Shown in pieces: positions 17,660 through 26,441 of a stretch of DNA of 64,000 bases. Each line of letters starts with the position of its first letter. The first letter of the stretch is position 1. This stretch comes from Methylumidiphilus sp963753955 (GTDB lineage: Bacteria > Pseudomonadota > Gammaproteobacteria > Methylococcales > Methylococcaceae). The translations under genes and the position numbers were made by a program. The notes under the pieces were generated by a model, which saw only the letters and a program-made list of their open reading frames with translations, had not been told where the DNA came from and did no database searches. The stretch spans positions 387,736-451,735 of the forward strand of contig CAVWEM010000005.1 of the NCBI GenBank assembly GCA_963753955.1. Direction: 5' to 3'.

Positions 17660-17870
17660 TTACTTCCTCGCGGTGGCGATAGGCGTAATCGTGGCAGATT
17701 TCGCTTCGGTGGGTCTGTAGCGTTCTTCCAGTTTGTCCATTGCTGTGCGGATGTGTTCGCCGTTCTGGTGGCTGGGCTGTACCTGACAACCATTTGCAAG
17801 GTCTTGTGTCTGCTAATCGCTGGACCGCCGCTCCGCGAACGGCATCTTCGACGCCGCCTACTTCAGGTCT
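17660..17870 (-). pseudogene. Tyrosine-type integrase C-terminal remnant
   Basis: Reading the minus strand: ISRHKTLQMVVRYS in one frame, then HQNGEHIRTAMDKLEERYRP in another, ending at a TAA (17660-17662). This fits the C-terminal HKT-L-MV-RYSH pattern, including the tyrosine nucleophile, of phage-type integrases. A small indel separates the frames. The gene sits 190 bp from the tRNA-Lys attL, the usual place for an island integrase. No N-terminal part is recognisable. Confidence 0.55.
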
Positions 17871-17965
17871 TCAAGGTAGGAGGCGTTCAACAACGGCTCG
17901 CCGGAAGGCGCAAGGGGCAGGTTCATCGGCGCGGGTCTCATGGCTGTGGCGGGAAACATCTTGCC

Positions 17966-19035
17966 CTAAGTACAGGACAAAACCTCCAAAGCCCATAGGA
18001 ATTCCTGGAATTTCTCGCTGAGGTTCAGCACGATGTTGCGGAGGAAGTCGAGTCCGTGGCGGAACAAGGACTTGAGGGGGCGCTGCAGGGTCTTTTAAAA
18101 AGGATGGGGTTTTGCCCATGGAGCAACTGGCCGGTGCGGTAAGTCCAGGCGAAGGCCAGAGCGAGCAGGCCCATCAGCTCGGCAAGGCGCTCGGGGCCGG
18201 TCAGGTGGGTACCCTCGAAGTTGAAGCCCCGGCTCTTCAGGCAGCCGAACAGGGTCTCGACCTGCCAGCGGTCGGCGTAGGCGCCGATGGCTTCGGCCTG
18301 TGGCGCGGAGGATGAGGCGATGAACAGGAAGTCGCCGTCGTCCAGGCGCGGCGCGGTGATATGAACGAAACCGCCCCAGACCGGCCTGCGCCCCGGCAGG
18401 TGCCGGCAGTCGCCGGGCTTGAGCGAGCCGAACAACACGTCCAGGCGCATCATCCGGTTCCGGCCATTGGGGGCGAGCGTGTTGCGCTTGAGGCGCTGGT
18501 GGAACGGGATGCCTTGGCTTTGCAGCCAGCGGAACCAGTCCTCGCCGACGAACTCGCGGTCGGCCAGCAGCGCCTCAATCGTGGCGACACCAAAGACTTT
18601 GAGGAAACGCCCCATCAAGGCGACGCGCTCGGCGGTGTCGGAGTTGCCCGCCTTGTCCAGGACGCTCCAGAACACCGGCAGGGCGATGCCGAGTACGAGG
18701 AAGTTGATGTCGGTCTTGCCGAACTGCCCGTTCGTGCGGTCCATCGTCAGCCGCCAGGGGCCGTCGCCGACCGGGCCGATGCGCACCAGCAGGCGGGCCA
18801 GGTCGTCGTAGCCGATCCCGAACGAGCGGAAAAAGCGTTGCAGGCGCTTGTAGTGCGAGTCCACCTTGGCCTTGCCGCCGAAGCCGGTGGCCAGCTCGGC
18901 CAGGCTGACGCTGCGCACCTTGAGCAGCGCCAGCAGGAATTGGGCAAGGAAGCTTATCCTCGCGCCGTGCCAAGGCAGGTGTTCGGCCAGGACGGCCTTG
19001 AGTTCGTGGATCGGGTCGTTCGGGGAGGCAGTCAT
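17966..19035 (-). pseudogene. IS4-family transposase, frameshifted near the C-terminus
   Basis: 336 residues from MTASPNDPIHELKAVL (19035) carry the DDE signatures MDRTNGQFGKTDINFLVLG, LLADREFVGEDWF and YADRWQVETLFGCLKSRGFN (the YREK-like segment). The frame shifts at an A-run near 18100. The restored C-terminus (LFRHGLDFLRNIVLNLSEKF) ends VLSCT at a TAG inside the terminal repeat. Confidence 0.85.
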
Positions 19036-19103
19036 CGGGCCTGGAAAAAGCTATTGGCTTACCCCATGACAATCAATCAGTTAAATTTTTGTCCTGTACT
19101 TAG
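17966..19103 (-). mobile_element. IS4-like insertion sequence
   Basis: Ends are CTAAGTACAGGACAAAA at 17966-17982 and its complement at 19087-19103. The flanks show no obvious duplication. On its right it abuts an IS630-type transposase fragment (19104 onward), which it seems to have truncated. Confidence 0.85.
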
Positions 19104-19555
19104 CTCGTCCAGATACACCCGGTCTTCCGGCCCCACGCCCTCCAACTGGTTGACGTAGCTCAGTTTTTCCTCCGCCGCCTCGGCGGCGTCCCGCTTCGGG
19201 TCGTAGGAAGTTTTTTTTTGAAAGAGTATCCCATGCGCTTGGTGGTGTTGTGCATGGTCGAGGTTGAGACGGGAACCCCCTAAATGTCATTGTGCTTCCC
19301 GCATAGCTCGGCCAGCGACAAGTCCGGGGTTTCCGCGAGGAGCGCCTGCAACCACAGTTCGCCCTCGGGCGAGATCAGGCGGTCAGGGGCGGTGTTGCGC
19401 TGGCGCGGGGCTATGTCGCCGGTTTCGTAGTACAATTGCTTGAGCGATTGCACCGTGGTCGGGCTGACTTGGAATAGTTCGGCGGTTTGTCGGACCGGGT
19501 GGACTAGACCGTAGTTTACAATCCTCTGCCGCAAATCTCTGGAATGCGTAGCCAT
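19104..19555 (-). pseudogene. IS630-family transposase, N-terminal part
   Basis: MATHSRDLRQRIVNYGL... with QTAELFQVSPTTVQSLKQLY is the HTH of IS630 transposases, followed by PEGELWLQALLAETPDLSLA. After a break near 19280 and an A9 run near 19218 the expected text resumes: TSYDPKRDAAEAAEEKLSY, NQLEGVGPEDRVYLDE. That is the first catalytic Asp region, and it is cut there by the IS4-like element at 19103. The remainder is not found on the other side of that element. Confidence 0.7.
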
Positions 19556-19690
19556 GGCCCCCTCCTCGCGAATTATGGCTTGGTTACGCTATTGGAACAT
19601 GGAAAGATTCAAATCATCTATCCGATAGTATAGTACAGTTAAATGGCTGTTGCCCGCTGGTTTCTATTATAAAGTAACAGTTAAGAATTG
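19556..19690. other. Intergenic stretch between IS630 remnant and IS1 copy 3
   Basis: AT-rich and without a gene. It probably includes the 5' end of the IS630-type element. I see no clear inverted repeat partner. Confidence 0.35.
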
Positions 19691-20513
19691 GGTGGTGGGT
19701 TTAATTGATTTATTGAGATTGAAAGCAGTATCTATTTATAAACAACCCTATCACCGTGTCGTGAAGTGCTTCCAATTTTGAAAAGCAGATCGTTTTGCGC
19801 GTCAATCGCTTGATCCGGGTTCGCAACAAAAGGTTTTTGTTTTCTATTTTTTGAGCATGCTGCTTGCCAATGACGTGCTTGTCTTTAGGGATGAGTGCGG
19901 AATAGCTGCCCCAATCGTCTGTGTAATAGGTCCGGATATTGAATGCCTTCAAATTTGAGATCAATTGCTCGCACACCGCATCTTGGCGCCGCCCGAAAAC
20001 GAACGACAGGACACAGCCTGTCACGGCATCGATGGCATACCGGAGCCAGCGTTGGTTCTTTTTGTCGCCGACGTAGCTCCATGGCTCGTCTGCCTGAACA
20101 TCCATTGGAGAATCAAGGGGATGCCTGATTTCGACGGCGATCTCACGCGTACCGATGTAAGGGTTCACGGCGACCACTTCAGCGGAGCTTTTTTTTAGCG
20201 TGGAAATGACGGTGTTTTTGCCGATACCCAGAATGCGCGAAGTATCCCGGATGCCGCCGCCGTTCATGGCAATGTCCACAATCTGGTCTTTGACGCCAGG
20301 CTCGTAGGCCCGGTACACGCAGTCGGTCTTGAATATTCGCCCGCACTCCTTGCAGCGAAACCGGGAACGACCGCTTTGGGTGCCGTAACGGACAACCTCG
20401 GAACTGTTGCAATACTTGCACAAAACAATTTGATACGCCATTGGAATGGTTGCCTAAGAAGCTTGAAAATTTTATGCTCTACCATACTTAATAAATCAAT
20501 TAAACCCACCTCC
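19691..20513 (-). mobile_element. IS1-family insertion sequence, copy 3 (8-A type)
   Basis: 823 bp with the family terminal repeats. The left flank AAGAATTG and right flank GAACAGAG differ, so there is no target duplication. The right end abuts an hsdR fragment whose 5' part is missing, consistent with an adjacent deletion or inter-copy recombination. Confidence 0.93.
19710..20441 (-). CDS. IS1-family transposase, single fused ORF
   Basis: 243 residues, InsA and InsB' fused in frame by an eight-A run, as in copy 2. It shares ALHDTV with copy 2 but KNTVIS with copy 4, so it is a mosaic of the two. The catalytic motifs are as in the other copies. Confidence 0.92.
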   Translation of the reverse strand: MAYQIVLCKYCNSSEVVRYGTQSGRSRFRCKECGRIFKTDCVYRAYEPGVKDQIVDIAMNGGGIRDTSRILGIGKNTVISTLKKSSAEVVAVNPYIGTREIAVEIRHPLDSPMDVQADEPWSYVGDKKNQRWLRYAIDAVTGCVLSFVFGRRQDAVCEQLISNLKAFNIRTYYTDDWGSYSALIPKDKHVIGKQHAQKIENKNLLLRTRIKRLTRKTICFSKLEALHDTVIGLFINRYCFQSQ

Positions 20514-21145
20514 GAACAGAGGATCAAGAGAAGTGTTTGAAGCGCCAGCGCTGATCGCGGACAAGGCGCGGGACATGCTACGGCATTATGTGACCAATAT
20601 CCTGCCCAACGGCTACAAGGCCCAAGTGGTGGCTTATAGCCGTTTGGCGGTGATTCGCTACTACACGGCGTTTCTTGCGGCCCGCGACGAGCTGCTGGCA
20701 GAAGCCGAGGCGCTGATGCCGCAAGACTAGGCTTTGGATGACGAGGCGCTGTGCCTGCGCCCGCCGCAGGTTCAGGCGCGGGTGCAGGCTTGGCGGTATC
20801 GGGAAACCTTACGGGCCATCGAATTCGCCCAGGTGATTTCGGGCGGCAATAACGATGATTCGGCCTGGAAGGCTTGGACGGACTCCTCGGTGCAGGAGCA
20901 ACGCCTCAAACGCTTCAAAAAACCGTTGTTCCATGCCGATCCGAAAAAGACCGACCCGTTGGCCTTCCTGATCGTGAAGTCGATGTTACTGACTGGCTTC
21001 GATGCGCCCATCGAAAGTGTGATGTACCTGGACAGGCCTATCCGCGAGGCCGAGCTATTGCAGGCCATCGCCCGCGTCAACCGCACCGGCTACGGCAAAC
21101 GCGCCGGTATCGTCGTGGATTATTACGGGGTGGCCAATCATCTAA
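20514..21145 (+). pseudogene. hsdR: Type I restriction enzyme R subunit fragment
   Basis: Open from the IS1 edge: MFEAPALIADKARDMLRHYV, KAQVVAYSRLAVIRYY and LLAEAEALMPQD. An in-frame TAG (20728-20730) follows, then the frame continues to DPLAFLIVKSMLLTGFDAP and AELLQAIARVNRTGYGKRAG (helicase motifs V and VI) and IVVDYYGVANHL. After that the sequence leaves the family. HsdR proteins are about 1000 residues, so only the second helicase lobe survives. No hsdM or hsdS is nearby. Confidence 0.82.
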
Positions 21146-21238
21146 AGCACCGGAAAATATGTGCAGGAACTGAAAGGCTCTTGCTGCTGGTGACATGCTC
21201 GTGGTAATGCAGATGTTTTTTGGACGTGTTGGGAGTAG

Positions 21239-22081
21239 CTACTTTCCATTTTTTAGGCTGTCTATTTTTTGCTGTAATTGTTGAATAAATAAATCGTTGC
21301 GTGTTTTCTCTATCTGGGCATGTGTAAGGGTAACCTGCCCTGGAGAAAAAATGCTGGCTATAAATCCACCTGCCAATTGACCAGACTGGTTAAGATCACG
21401 AGCTAGATGACCTTTTTCAAACTGCCTCATTTCTTTTTGTATTTCGATAGGCTGTTTGTCAAAGAGATCCTGATTTATTTTTCCGGTAGCATCTATTACA
21501 GATTTTCCGAGGATTTCTTTAAGCCCGTCAACGTTGTAGTCGTTGACCATCTCCTGGACTTTTTCATTAGTCTTTTTACGGGCATCTATTTCTGCTTGGA
21601 GAATTAGTATCTGTGCCTCTTTACTTCCTGGTTCTGGCGGCTCTGAAGCATTCACATTTTGTTGGTCTTTGACCGCCGCCTGCTGCGCTTGAATTACTGC
21701 TGTGCTATCAGGATTTGTGTCAGTTATCATGTTGCCCGGAGCAGATCCTGTTTGAGTATTTTGGTGTTCTCCCCATTGACCAACTGGAGCATTCTGATCT
21801 TGCGGGTAAGGAGCATTCTGATAGGGGGGATTTTGGGTATTCTGATTTTGCTGATTCATCGAATTTATTGCTGTGCCGATAATGGCTCCTAGCACAGCCG
21901 TTCCCGCAGCTATTCCAACAGCCGCACCAGGACTTATTCCTTTGCTTCCCCCTTGGGGCTGAGGTTGTGTAGGACAGTTACCAGATCCATCGCACGATGA
22001 GTGGGCATAAGCAAGGTTAGGCATTTCCGATAGGGAAAAAGCCAAAACAATTGGCAATATCGTAGAACCTAAAATTTTCAT
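21239..22081 (-). CDS. Secreted protein with glycine-zipper segment
   Basis: 280 residues: signal peptide MKILGSTILPIVLAFSLSEM ending near AYA-HSS, a Q/P-rich stretch, then GISPGAAVGIAAGTAVLGAIIG, a glycine-zipper-type hydrophobic helix. An N/Q-rich spacer follows, and then a helical C-terminal half (ILILQAEIDARKKTNEKVQE, VTLTHAQIEKTRNDLFIQQL). No named family is recognised. The region is clearly more AT-rich than the chromosomal core, suggesting transfer. A second glycine-zipper protein lies across IS1 copy 4. Confidence 0.75.
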   Translation of the reverse strand: MKILGSTILPIVLAFSLSEMPNLAYAHSSCDGSGNCPTQPQPQGGSKGISPGAAVGIAAGTAVLGAIIGTAINSMNQQNQNTQNPPYQNAPYPQDQNAPVGQWGEHQNTQTGSAPGNMITDTNPDSTAVIQAQQAAVKDQQNVNASEPPEPGSKEAQILILQAEIDARKKTNEKVQEMVNDYNVDGLKEILGKSVIDATGKINQDLFDKQPIEIQKEMRQFEKGHLARDLNQSGQLAGGFIASIFSPGQVTLTHAQIEKTRNDLFIQQLQQKIDSLKNGK

Positions 22082-22112
22082 GTCACGCCTCTAGAGGATA
22101 ACTCCTGAACCA

Positions 22113-22232
22113 TTTAACCGACATTCCGCACAACCTTTTGAAGTCAATTGATTTTCCGGGACAAATTTTCACGAAAAATCTGATCTTGTATTGTCAAGGC
22201 GTTGTGCTGGTGGTACGGAATGTCGGTTTAAT
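22113..22232. repeat. Short inverted-repeat element (MITE-like)
   Basis: TTAACCGACATTCCGCACAA near 22114 and its near-complement CGGAATGTCGGTTTA at 22216-22230 enclose about 90 bp with no ORF. The layout fits a small non-autonomous element or the fused ends of a lost insertion sequence. It lies in the promoter-side region of the 21239-22081 gene. Confidence 0.5.
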
Positions 22233-22288
22233 TATCTGATGTTTTCGTCGCTACGGGTAACACAGTTTTGACTGATGTATTTTTCGCT

Positions 22289-23110
22289 GGTGGTGGGTTT
22301 AATTGATTTATTGAGATTGAAAGCAGTATCTATTTATAAACAACCCTATCACCGTGTTGTGAAGTGCTTCCAATTTTGAAAAGCAGATCGTTTTGCGCGT
22401 CAATCGCTTGATCCGGGTTCGCAACAAAAGGTTTTTGTTTTCTATTTTTTGAGCATGCTGCTTGCCAATGACGTGCTTGTCTTTAGGGATGAGTGCGGAA
22501 TAGCTGCCCCAATCGTCTGTGTAATAGGTCCGGATATTGAATGCCTTCAAATTTGAGATCAATTGCTCGCACACCGCATCTTGGCGCCGCCCGAAAACGA
22601 ACGACAGGACACAGCCTGTCACGGCATCGATGGCATACCGGAGCCAGCGTTGGTTCTTTTTGTCGCCGACGTAGCTCCATGGCTCGTCTGCCTGAACATC
22701 CATTGGAGAATCAAGGGGATGCCTGATTTCGACGGCGATCTCACGCGTACCGATGTAAGGGTTCACGGCGACCACTTCAGCGGAGCTTTTTTTAGCGTGG
22801 AAATGACGGTGTTTTTGCCGATACCCAGAATGCGCGAAGTATCCCGGATGCCGCCGCCGTTCATGGCAATGTCCACAATCTGGTCTTTGACGCCAGGCTC
22901 GTAGGCCCGGTACACGCAGTCGGTCTTGAATATTCGCCCGCACTCCTTGCAGCGAAACCGGGAACGACCGCTTTGGGTGCCGTAACGGACAACCTCGGAA
23001 CTGTTGCAATACTTGCACAAAACAATTTGATACGCCATTGGAATGGTTGCCTAAGAGGCTTGAAAATTTTATGCTCTACCATACTTAATAAATCAATTAA
23101 ACCCACCTCC
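22289..23110 (-). mobile_element. IS1-family insertion sequence, copy 4 (7-A type)
   Basis: 822 bp flanked by a perfect 8-bp duplication TTTTCGCT (22281-22288 and 23111-23118). It separates the two glycine-zipper genes. It is the same orientation as copy 3, but the outer flanks of copies 3 and 4 do not form a duplication, so the pair is not a simple composite transposon. Confidence 0.95.
22308..23038 (-). CDS. IS1-family transposase InsA/InsAB' (frameshift type)
   Basis: InsA (22763-23038) ends after an A7 tract. The catalytic part lies in the -1 frame to 22308. Variants are KNTVIS (shared with copy 3) and ALHNTV (shared with copies 1 and 5). Confidence 0.9.
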
Positions 23111-23163
23111 TTTTCGCTTATATACCACTTATTTATTCATCCTTTTGTGCAAATAAAAATTTG

Positions 23164-23799
23164 TTACTGTACTGTAAAGTAGGCTTCTTTTTGGGTGGTT
23201 CCATAGCTGTTTGACACTCGACTCAAAACAGTATAATTTCCATGATAAGCATTATTATTAACTGTATACTCAATAGAATCTTTATAGCTACCATTAAGGT
23301 TTGTAACAGTGACATTATGTGGTGATCCTATAGGGGTGTTATTATACCTAATCTCTCGCACAAGCGTCACAGCAACGGGTGTGTTATTAGGAGCCAATAT
23401 AGTATATTCCATGCCAAAGTTTATCTTCTGACCTGGATGCACACTTGTTGGTGACGCGCTAACAGCGTCAATGCTAATGATGTTTCCATGACCGCTATAT
23501 TGATAGGCAGCGGCGGCTTGATCGGGGGAGCGGATCGCGCTGTTTTGATGTGCGGCATAGATCGCCCCGCCAACGCCACCCAACACCCCACCTGCGGCAG
23601 CACCAATCCACGCGCCCTTACCGGCAGATCCTGTGGCAGCTCCAATGGCGGAACCAAAGGCTGCACCCAAAGCCGCTCCTCCCAAAGTACCTGCGGCCGC
23701 AGACTTATAAGGATCATAAGTTCCGCTTGGCGTTGCACAAGCAACCAAAAACACAGAAAATGCAAGCGACACAGCTATAATCGAAAATCTTCGATTCAT
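23164..23799 (-). CDS. Glycine-zipper lipoprotein with an Ig-like C-terminal domain
   Basis: 211 residues. The signal peptide MNRRFSIIAVSLAFSVFLVA leads to a lipobox ending in Cys (LVAC). A long glycine zipper follows (GTLGGAALGAAFGSAIGAAT, GAAAGGVLGGVGGAIYAAHQ), similar to SmpA/17-kDa-antigen-type outer-membrane lipoproteins. Residues from about 110 on (VHPGQKINFGMEYTIL, VTLVREIRYNN, YHGNYTVLSRVSN) look like a beta-sandwich domain. Function is unknown. Low GC, within the tRNA-Lys island. Confidence 0.78.
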   Translation of the reverse strand: MNRRFSIIAVSLAFSVFLVACATPSGTYDPYKSAAAGTLGGAALGAAFGSAIGAATGSAGKGAWIGAAAGGVLGGVGGAIYAAHQNSAIRSPDQAAAAYQYSGHGNIISIDAVSASPTSVHPGQKINFGMEYTILAPNNTPVAVTLVREIRYNNTPIGSPHNVTVTNLNGSYKDSIEYTVNNNAYHGNYTVLSRVSNSYGTTQKEAYFTVQ

Positions 23800-24378
23800 A
23801 CCGACCTCTTACTTAATTTATGCGATTATTTGCCAATAACATAAAATTTCATATACTTTTCAACAGCCTATTAAGTTGACGCACTAACTATTCACTTGTG
23901 AGAGTGTAGTTTGTTTTTTTCATTTTTGCAAGATATGACTCGATATCAAGCCTGACATTAATAGTATATTTATAACTATTAAAGCGTTTTTTTATAACCA
24001 ACAAAACTATAGGTCTTTTTGGTTGATAGCTGGAGGGGGCGGCGGCAACTCCATCTCTTTACCCGACAATCGGAGGACTCATTTCGGGTATCGCGAAAAA
24101 TGGCGACTCGCTTGAAAACCATCAAGCCGAAAAACCCCCGCCGGGGGGTAGTTCATCGGGTCGGTCGCCTCGCGGGCTTTCCTTGTCTTCTATGGGTGGG
24201 GAACCGCCTTTTTCTGTTTGGCGGAACCTTAAGGACGTTCTGCCTTAGGCAGTTTAGCCTAAAACCGGGGGGATGATACGACGAACCGCCCCGCATTGGC
24301 GTATTTTTTCGCGTGGCAACCGGCGCGAAAGGGGCCACGAATTTTGAAAATGCGTAGCACTGGCGTAGCACCGAACAA
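23800..24378. other. Gene-poor AT-rich to mixed stretch in the island
   Basis: No convincing coding sequence. The first 200 bp are AT-rich and may carry the promoter of 23164-23799. Further on, GCGTAGCACTGGCGTAGCAC (24353-24372) is a short tandem repeat beside the tRNA-Thr scar, possibly an integrase arm site. Confidence 0.4.
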
Positions 24379-24410
24379 AAAGGCTTGCCACCTTTTGGTT
24401 GCAAGCCTTT
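24379..24410 (-). terminator. Rho-independent terminator after the tRNA-Thr fragment
   Basis: The 10-bp perfect stem AAAGGCTTGC / GCAAGCCTTT surrounds a 12-base loop with a T-run on the minus strand, 8 bp beyond the CCA of the tRNA fragment. Confidence 0.8.
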
Positions 24411-24417
24411 GATTTTA

Positions 24418-24467
24418 TGGGGCTAGCGACAAGATTCGAACTCGCGACCGGCTGATTACAAATCAGC
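24418..24467 (-). repeat. 3' half of tRNA-Thr (TGT), attachment-site scar
   Basis: On the minus strand: GCTGATTTGTAATCAGC (anticodon arm with TGT), then CGGTC, the T-arm with GTTCGAATC, the acceptor CGCTAGC and CCCA. The 5' half (acceptor and D-arm) is absent: the upstream sequence cannot fold with it. A half-tRNA followed by its terminator is what the far end of a tRNA-targeted element leaves behind. Confidence 0.75.
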
Positions 24468-24614
24468 AATGGCATGGATCGGCTGTTACGCACCGTCATG
24501 ATCAGGCGGGAGCGAACCGACTGGCGCAGCACCGGCAAGACAGCCTCATCGACAACATGACAGTACCCGCCGCGCCAAGGCTACGCCCAGCGGCGCAATA
24601 GACCGAAAGCGCCG

Positions 24615-24851
24615 TTATGACCAGCATCCCCAATACCATCGGCAACCAGGCCAACGCCCCCCATACCAACCTCTGCCGGGCCAACCGTAGCCGCGCCAAC
24701 CATAACCTCCGTGTCCACCGCCGCCTCCCTGCCAGCCGTAGCCTCCATGCCCCCCGCCGCCTCCGTGTCCGCCGCCGCCATGGGCCAATGCACTCCCGCT
24801 GGCTAGAATAGAAACCAGAATTACCAGCACAAGCAGACTTTTGCTACGCAT
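24615..24851 (-). CDS. Glycine-rich exported protein
   Basis: 78 residues from MRSKSLLVLVILVSILASGS (24851). The signal peptide is cleaved near ALA-HGG. The rest is Gly/His/Tyr/Trp-rich repeats (GGGGHGGYGWQGG, GYGWRGYGWPG). I prefer this Met over the in-frame one at 25100 because it starts the signal sequence. The end (WYWGCWS) may be out of frame. Such low-complexity envelope proteins are common and of unknown role. Confidence 0.6.
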   Translation of the reverse strand: MRSKSLLVLVILVSILASGSALAHGGGGHGGGGGHGGYGWQGGGGGHGGYGWRGYGWPGRGWYGGRWPGCRWYWGCWS

Positions 24852-25020
24852 TTTTAGCTCCGATAGACAGGAGAAGCCTTGCATGAGGGTTCTGTGAAGC
24901 CTAGGCCCGAATGCCTTTTTAGCTTTCCTCCACAATTCAATCCATGCGGCCCCCAAGTCCTCGCGCCTACTATCTTGGGGGCTTGTGGGCAAGCATTGAG
25001 AAAGCCGCGTCTGTCGATCC

Positions 25021-25272
25021 TTATTGGCGGACAGGAAGCGGGGCGCAGTGCTGTAGCACCGCACTGAAGGCATCCAGCATTTCCACCATTTGCGGGTCAA
25101 GCCGCAGCCGGACTTCGGCTTCTATTTCCGGCGGGACACCGAAGAGGGCTTCCGCCTGCATTCCTTTGGCTTGTACCCGGTTGGGAACGCTCACAGTATA
25201 GACAGCAAAAAACAAATCCGGGCGGAAGACATGCCGAAATGCCAGGCAATGTGACTGCCCAGGGCAGGGCAT
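25021..25272 (-). CDS. Uncharacterised small ORF
   Basis: An 83-residue frame: MPCPGQSHCLAFRH..., EALFGVPPEIEAEVRLRLDP, MVEMLDAFSAVLQHC. The second half has coding-like composition, but no family is recognised. It may be part of a decayed gene in the island tail. Confidence 0.3.
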   Translation of the reverse strand: MPCPGQSHCLAFRHVFRPDLFFAVYTVSVPNRVQAKGMQAEALFGVPPEIEAEVRLRLDPQMVEMLDAFSAVLQHCAPLPVRQ

Positions 25273-25492
25273 GATTTTGCCTGGCCACCGCCTGCGCGTG
25301 GGGGGTCGGCTATTCGGCGGGAAGATACGCCTAAGAGCCTTGACGATGGCGCGTAGTCGGCGTGGGGCTGTATGGATTGCGTGATGCTATCCAGGTGGTC
25401 GGCGCGGGTTTCCGGCCCGGCATCAGTAGGTTTTGCTTTTTTTTCCCGCGCTTTTGCCGTGGCCGGGGATTATCCAGCACGGCAAGAAAAGC

Positions 25493-25521
25493 CGTTGTCC
25501 CGTGGGACACTAGCGGGACAC
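25493..25521. repeat. GTGTCCC palindrome and repeat near attR
   Basis: GTTGTCCCGTGGGACACTAG followed by CGGGACACT. TGTCCC-GT-GGGACA is an inverted repeat, and GGGACACT is repeated directly. It lies 110 bp inside the attR copy, a plausible integrase or excisionase binding region (inference). Confidence 0.4.
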
Positions 25522-25633
25522 TTACCCGCAAATTTTAGCAACAATCGGCAATCAACCAAGACAAACGAAACCATTCAAGTGATTGATTTATATTGTTGTG
25601 GCGTGTTGTTAATTCTCACAAGCTATTGATTTA

Positions 25634-25684
25634 ACCGCACTTTTAATGCGATGATCCCGCGTTCGAGTCGCGGACGACCCACCA
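25634..25684 (+). repeat. Attachment-site repeat (attR-like), duplicate of tRNA-Lys 3' end
   Basis: 51 bp matching 17418-17468 with a single G-to-A difference, ending in CCA. The sequence on its 5' side (ATTGATTTA) cannot complete a tRNA. It marks the right border of the island. Confidence 0.85.
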
Positions 25685-25956
25685 CTTGTTGATTGCCGGA
25701 CTCGTAGGCAAATCGAGAGCTTGGCCGACCGATTTCCTGTCTCCTGCCAAGCGCTGTTGTTCAGCCGGTCGATACGTCCTCGCCAGCGCGAACACTTATT
25801 CCCATATCTAAATCCTCAAAGATCTCGACCCTCCAGTTTCTTCTGTTGATGGCGGACAGGGTCATTTTGACTGGCGGGTATTGACCAAACGCAGCCCTCT
25901 AGCGTTCAAACCAGTTAGAATGTCGCCCTCTAAGAACCCCATCCAGCGGAGCATCC
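25685..25956. other. Intergenic region right of the island
   Basis: No gene recognised. The strand switch to the kds/lpt cluster begins here, with the CBS-domain protein starting at 25957. Confidence 0.35.
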
Positions 25957-26418
25957 ATGTCAGCAGGCCAATTTTGCAACCGCGACATCGTCATCGCCAG
26001 AAAAGAAGAATCCGTCGTCCATGCCGCCAAGCTCATGCGCCAACACCATGTCGGCTGTTTGGTGGTGGTGGAGGATGACGCCCATGGCGCGGTCGCCCCG
26101 GTGGGCATCGTCACCGACCGCGATCTGGTGATTGAAATCCTCGCCAAGGAAATCGATCCCGCCAAAGCCAGCTTGGGCGACCTCCTCAGCTACGAGCTGG
26201 TCACCGCCCATGAGGATGACCGGCTGTGGGATACGCTGCAACGCATGCGGATCAAGGGCGTCCGCCGCGTCGCCGTGGTGGATCGCCATGGCGTGTTGAA
26301 GGGACTCCTCGCCAGCGACGATTTGCTGGACGTCCTGTCCGGCGAGATGCATGAGCTGGCCAAGCTCCTCAGCCGCGACCAGTGCCGGGAATTGAAGGCC
26401 CGCGCCGCCGGCGGCTGA
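25957..26418 (+). CDS. CBS-domain pair protein
   Basis: 153 residues forming one Bateman module: CNRDIVIARKEESVVHAAKL, GIVTDRDLVIEIL, then a second CBS ending VAVVDRHGVLKGLLASDDLL. It probably binds an adenosyl ligand and regulates a partner. There is no catalytic domain. It lies 23 nt upstream of the protease-like gene and is probably co-transcribed with it. Confidence 0.85.
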   Translation: MSAGQFCNRDIVIARKEESVVHAAKLMRQHHVGCLVVVEDDAHGAVAPVGIVTDRDLVIEILAKEIDPAKASLGDLLSYELVTAHEDDRLWDTLQRMRIKGVRRVAVVDRHGVLKGLLASDDLLDVLSGEMHELAKLLSRDQCRELKARAAGG

Positions 26419-26441
26419 CCCCGCGCTCCACCGACCCGACG

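Noticed and set aside
19691..23110. IS1 copies 3 and 4 as a composite transposon carrying the hsdR fragment and a glycine-zipper gene
   Set aside because: The outer flanks (AAGAATTG and TTTTCGCT) do not form a duplication, while copy 4 alone has a perfect one, so copy 4 inserted independently.
24153..24404. ORF on the minus strand beside the tRNA-Thr scar
   Set aside because: Composition and residues (many Pro/Arg, no motif) look non-coding, and it overlaps the terminator.
25021..25272. Integrase gene at the right end of the island
   Set aside because: No R-H-R-Y signature residues; the only integrase-like sequence is the remnant at 17660-17870.
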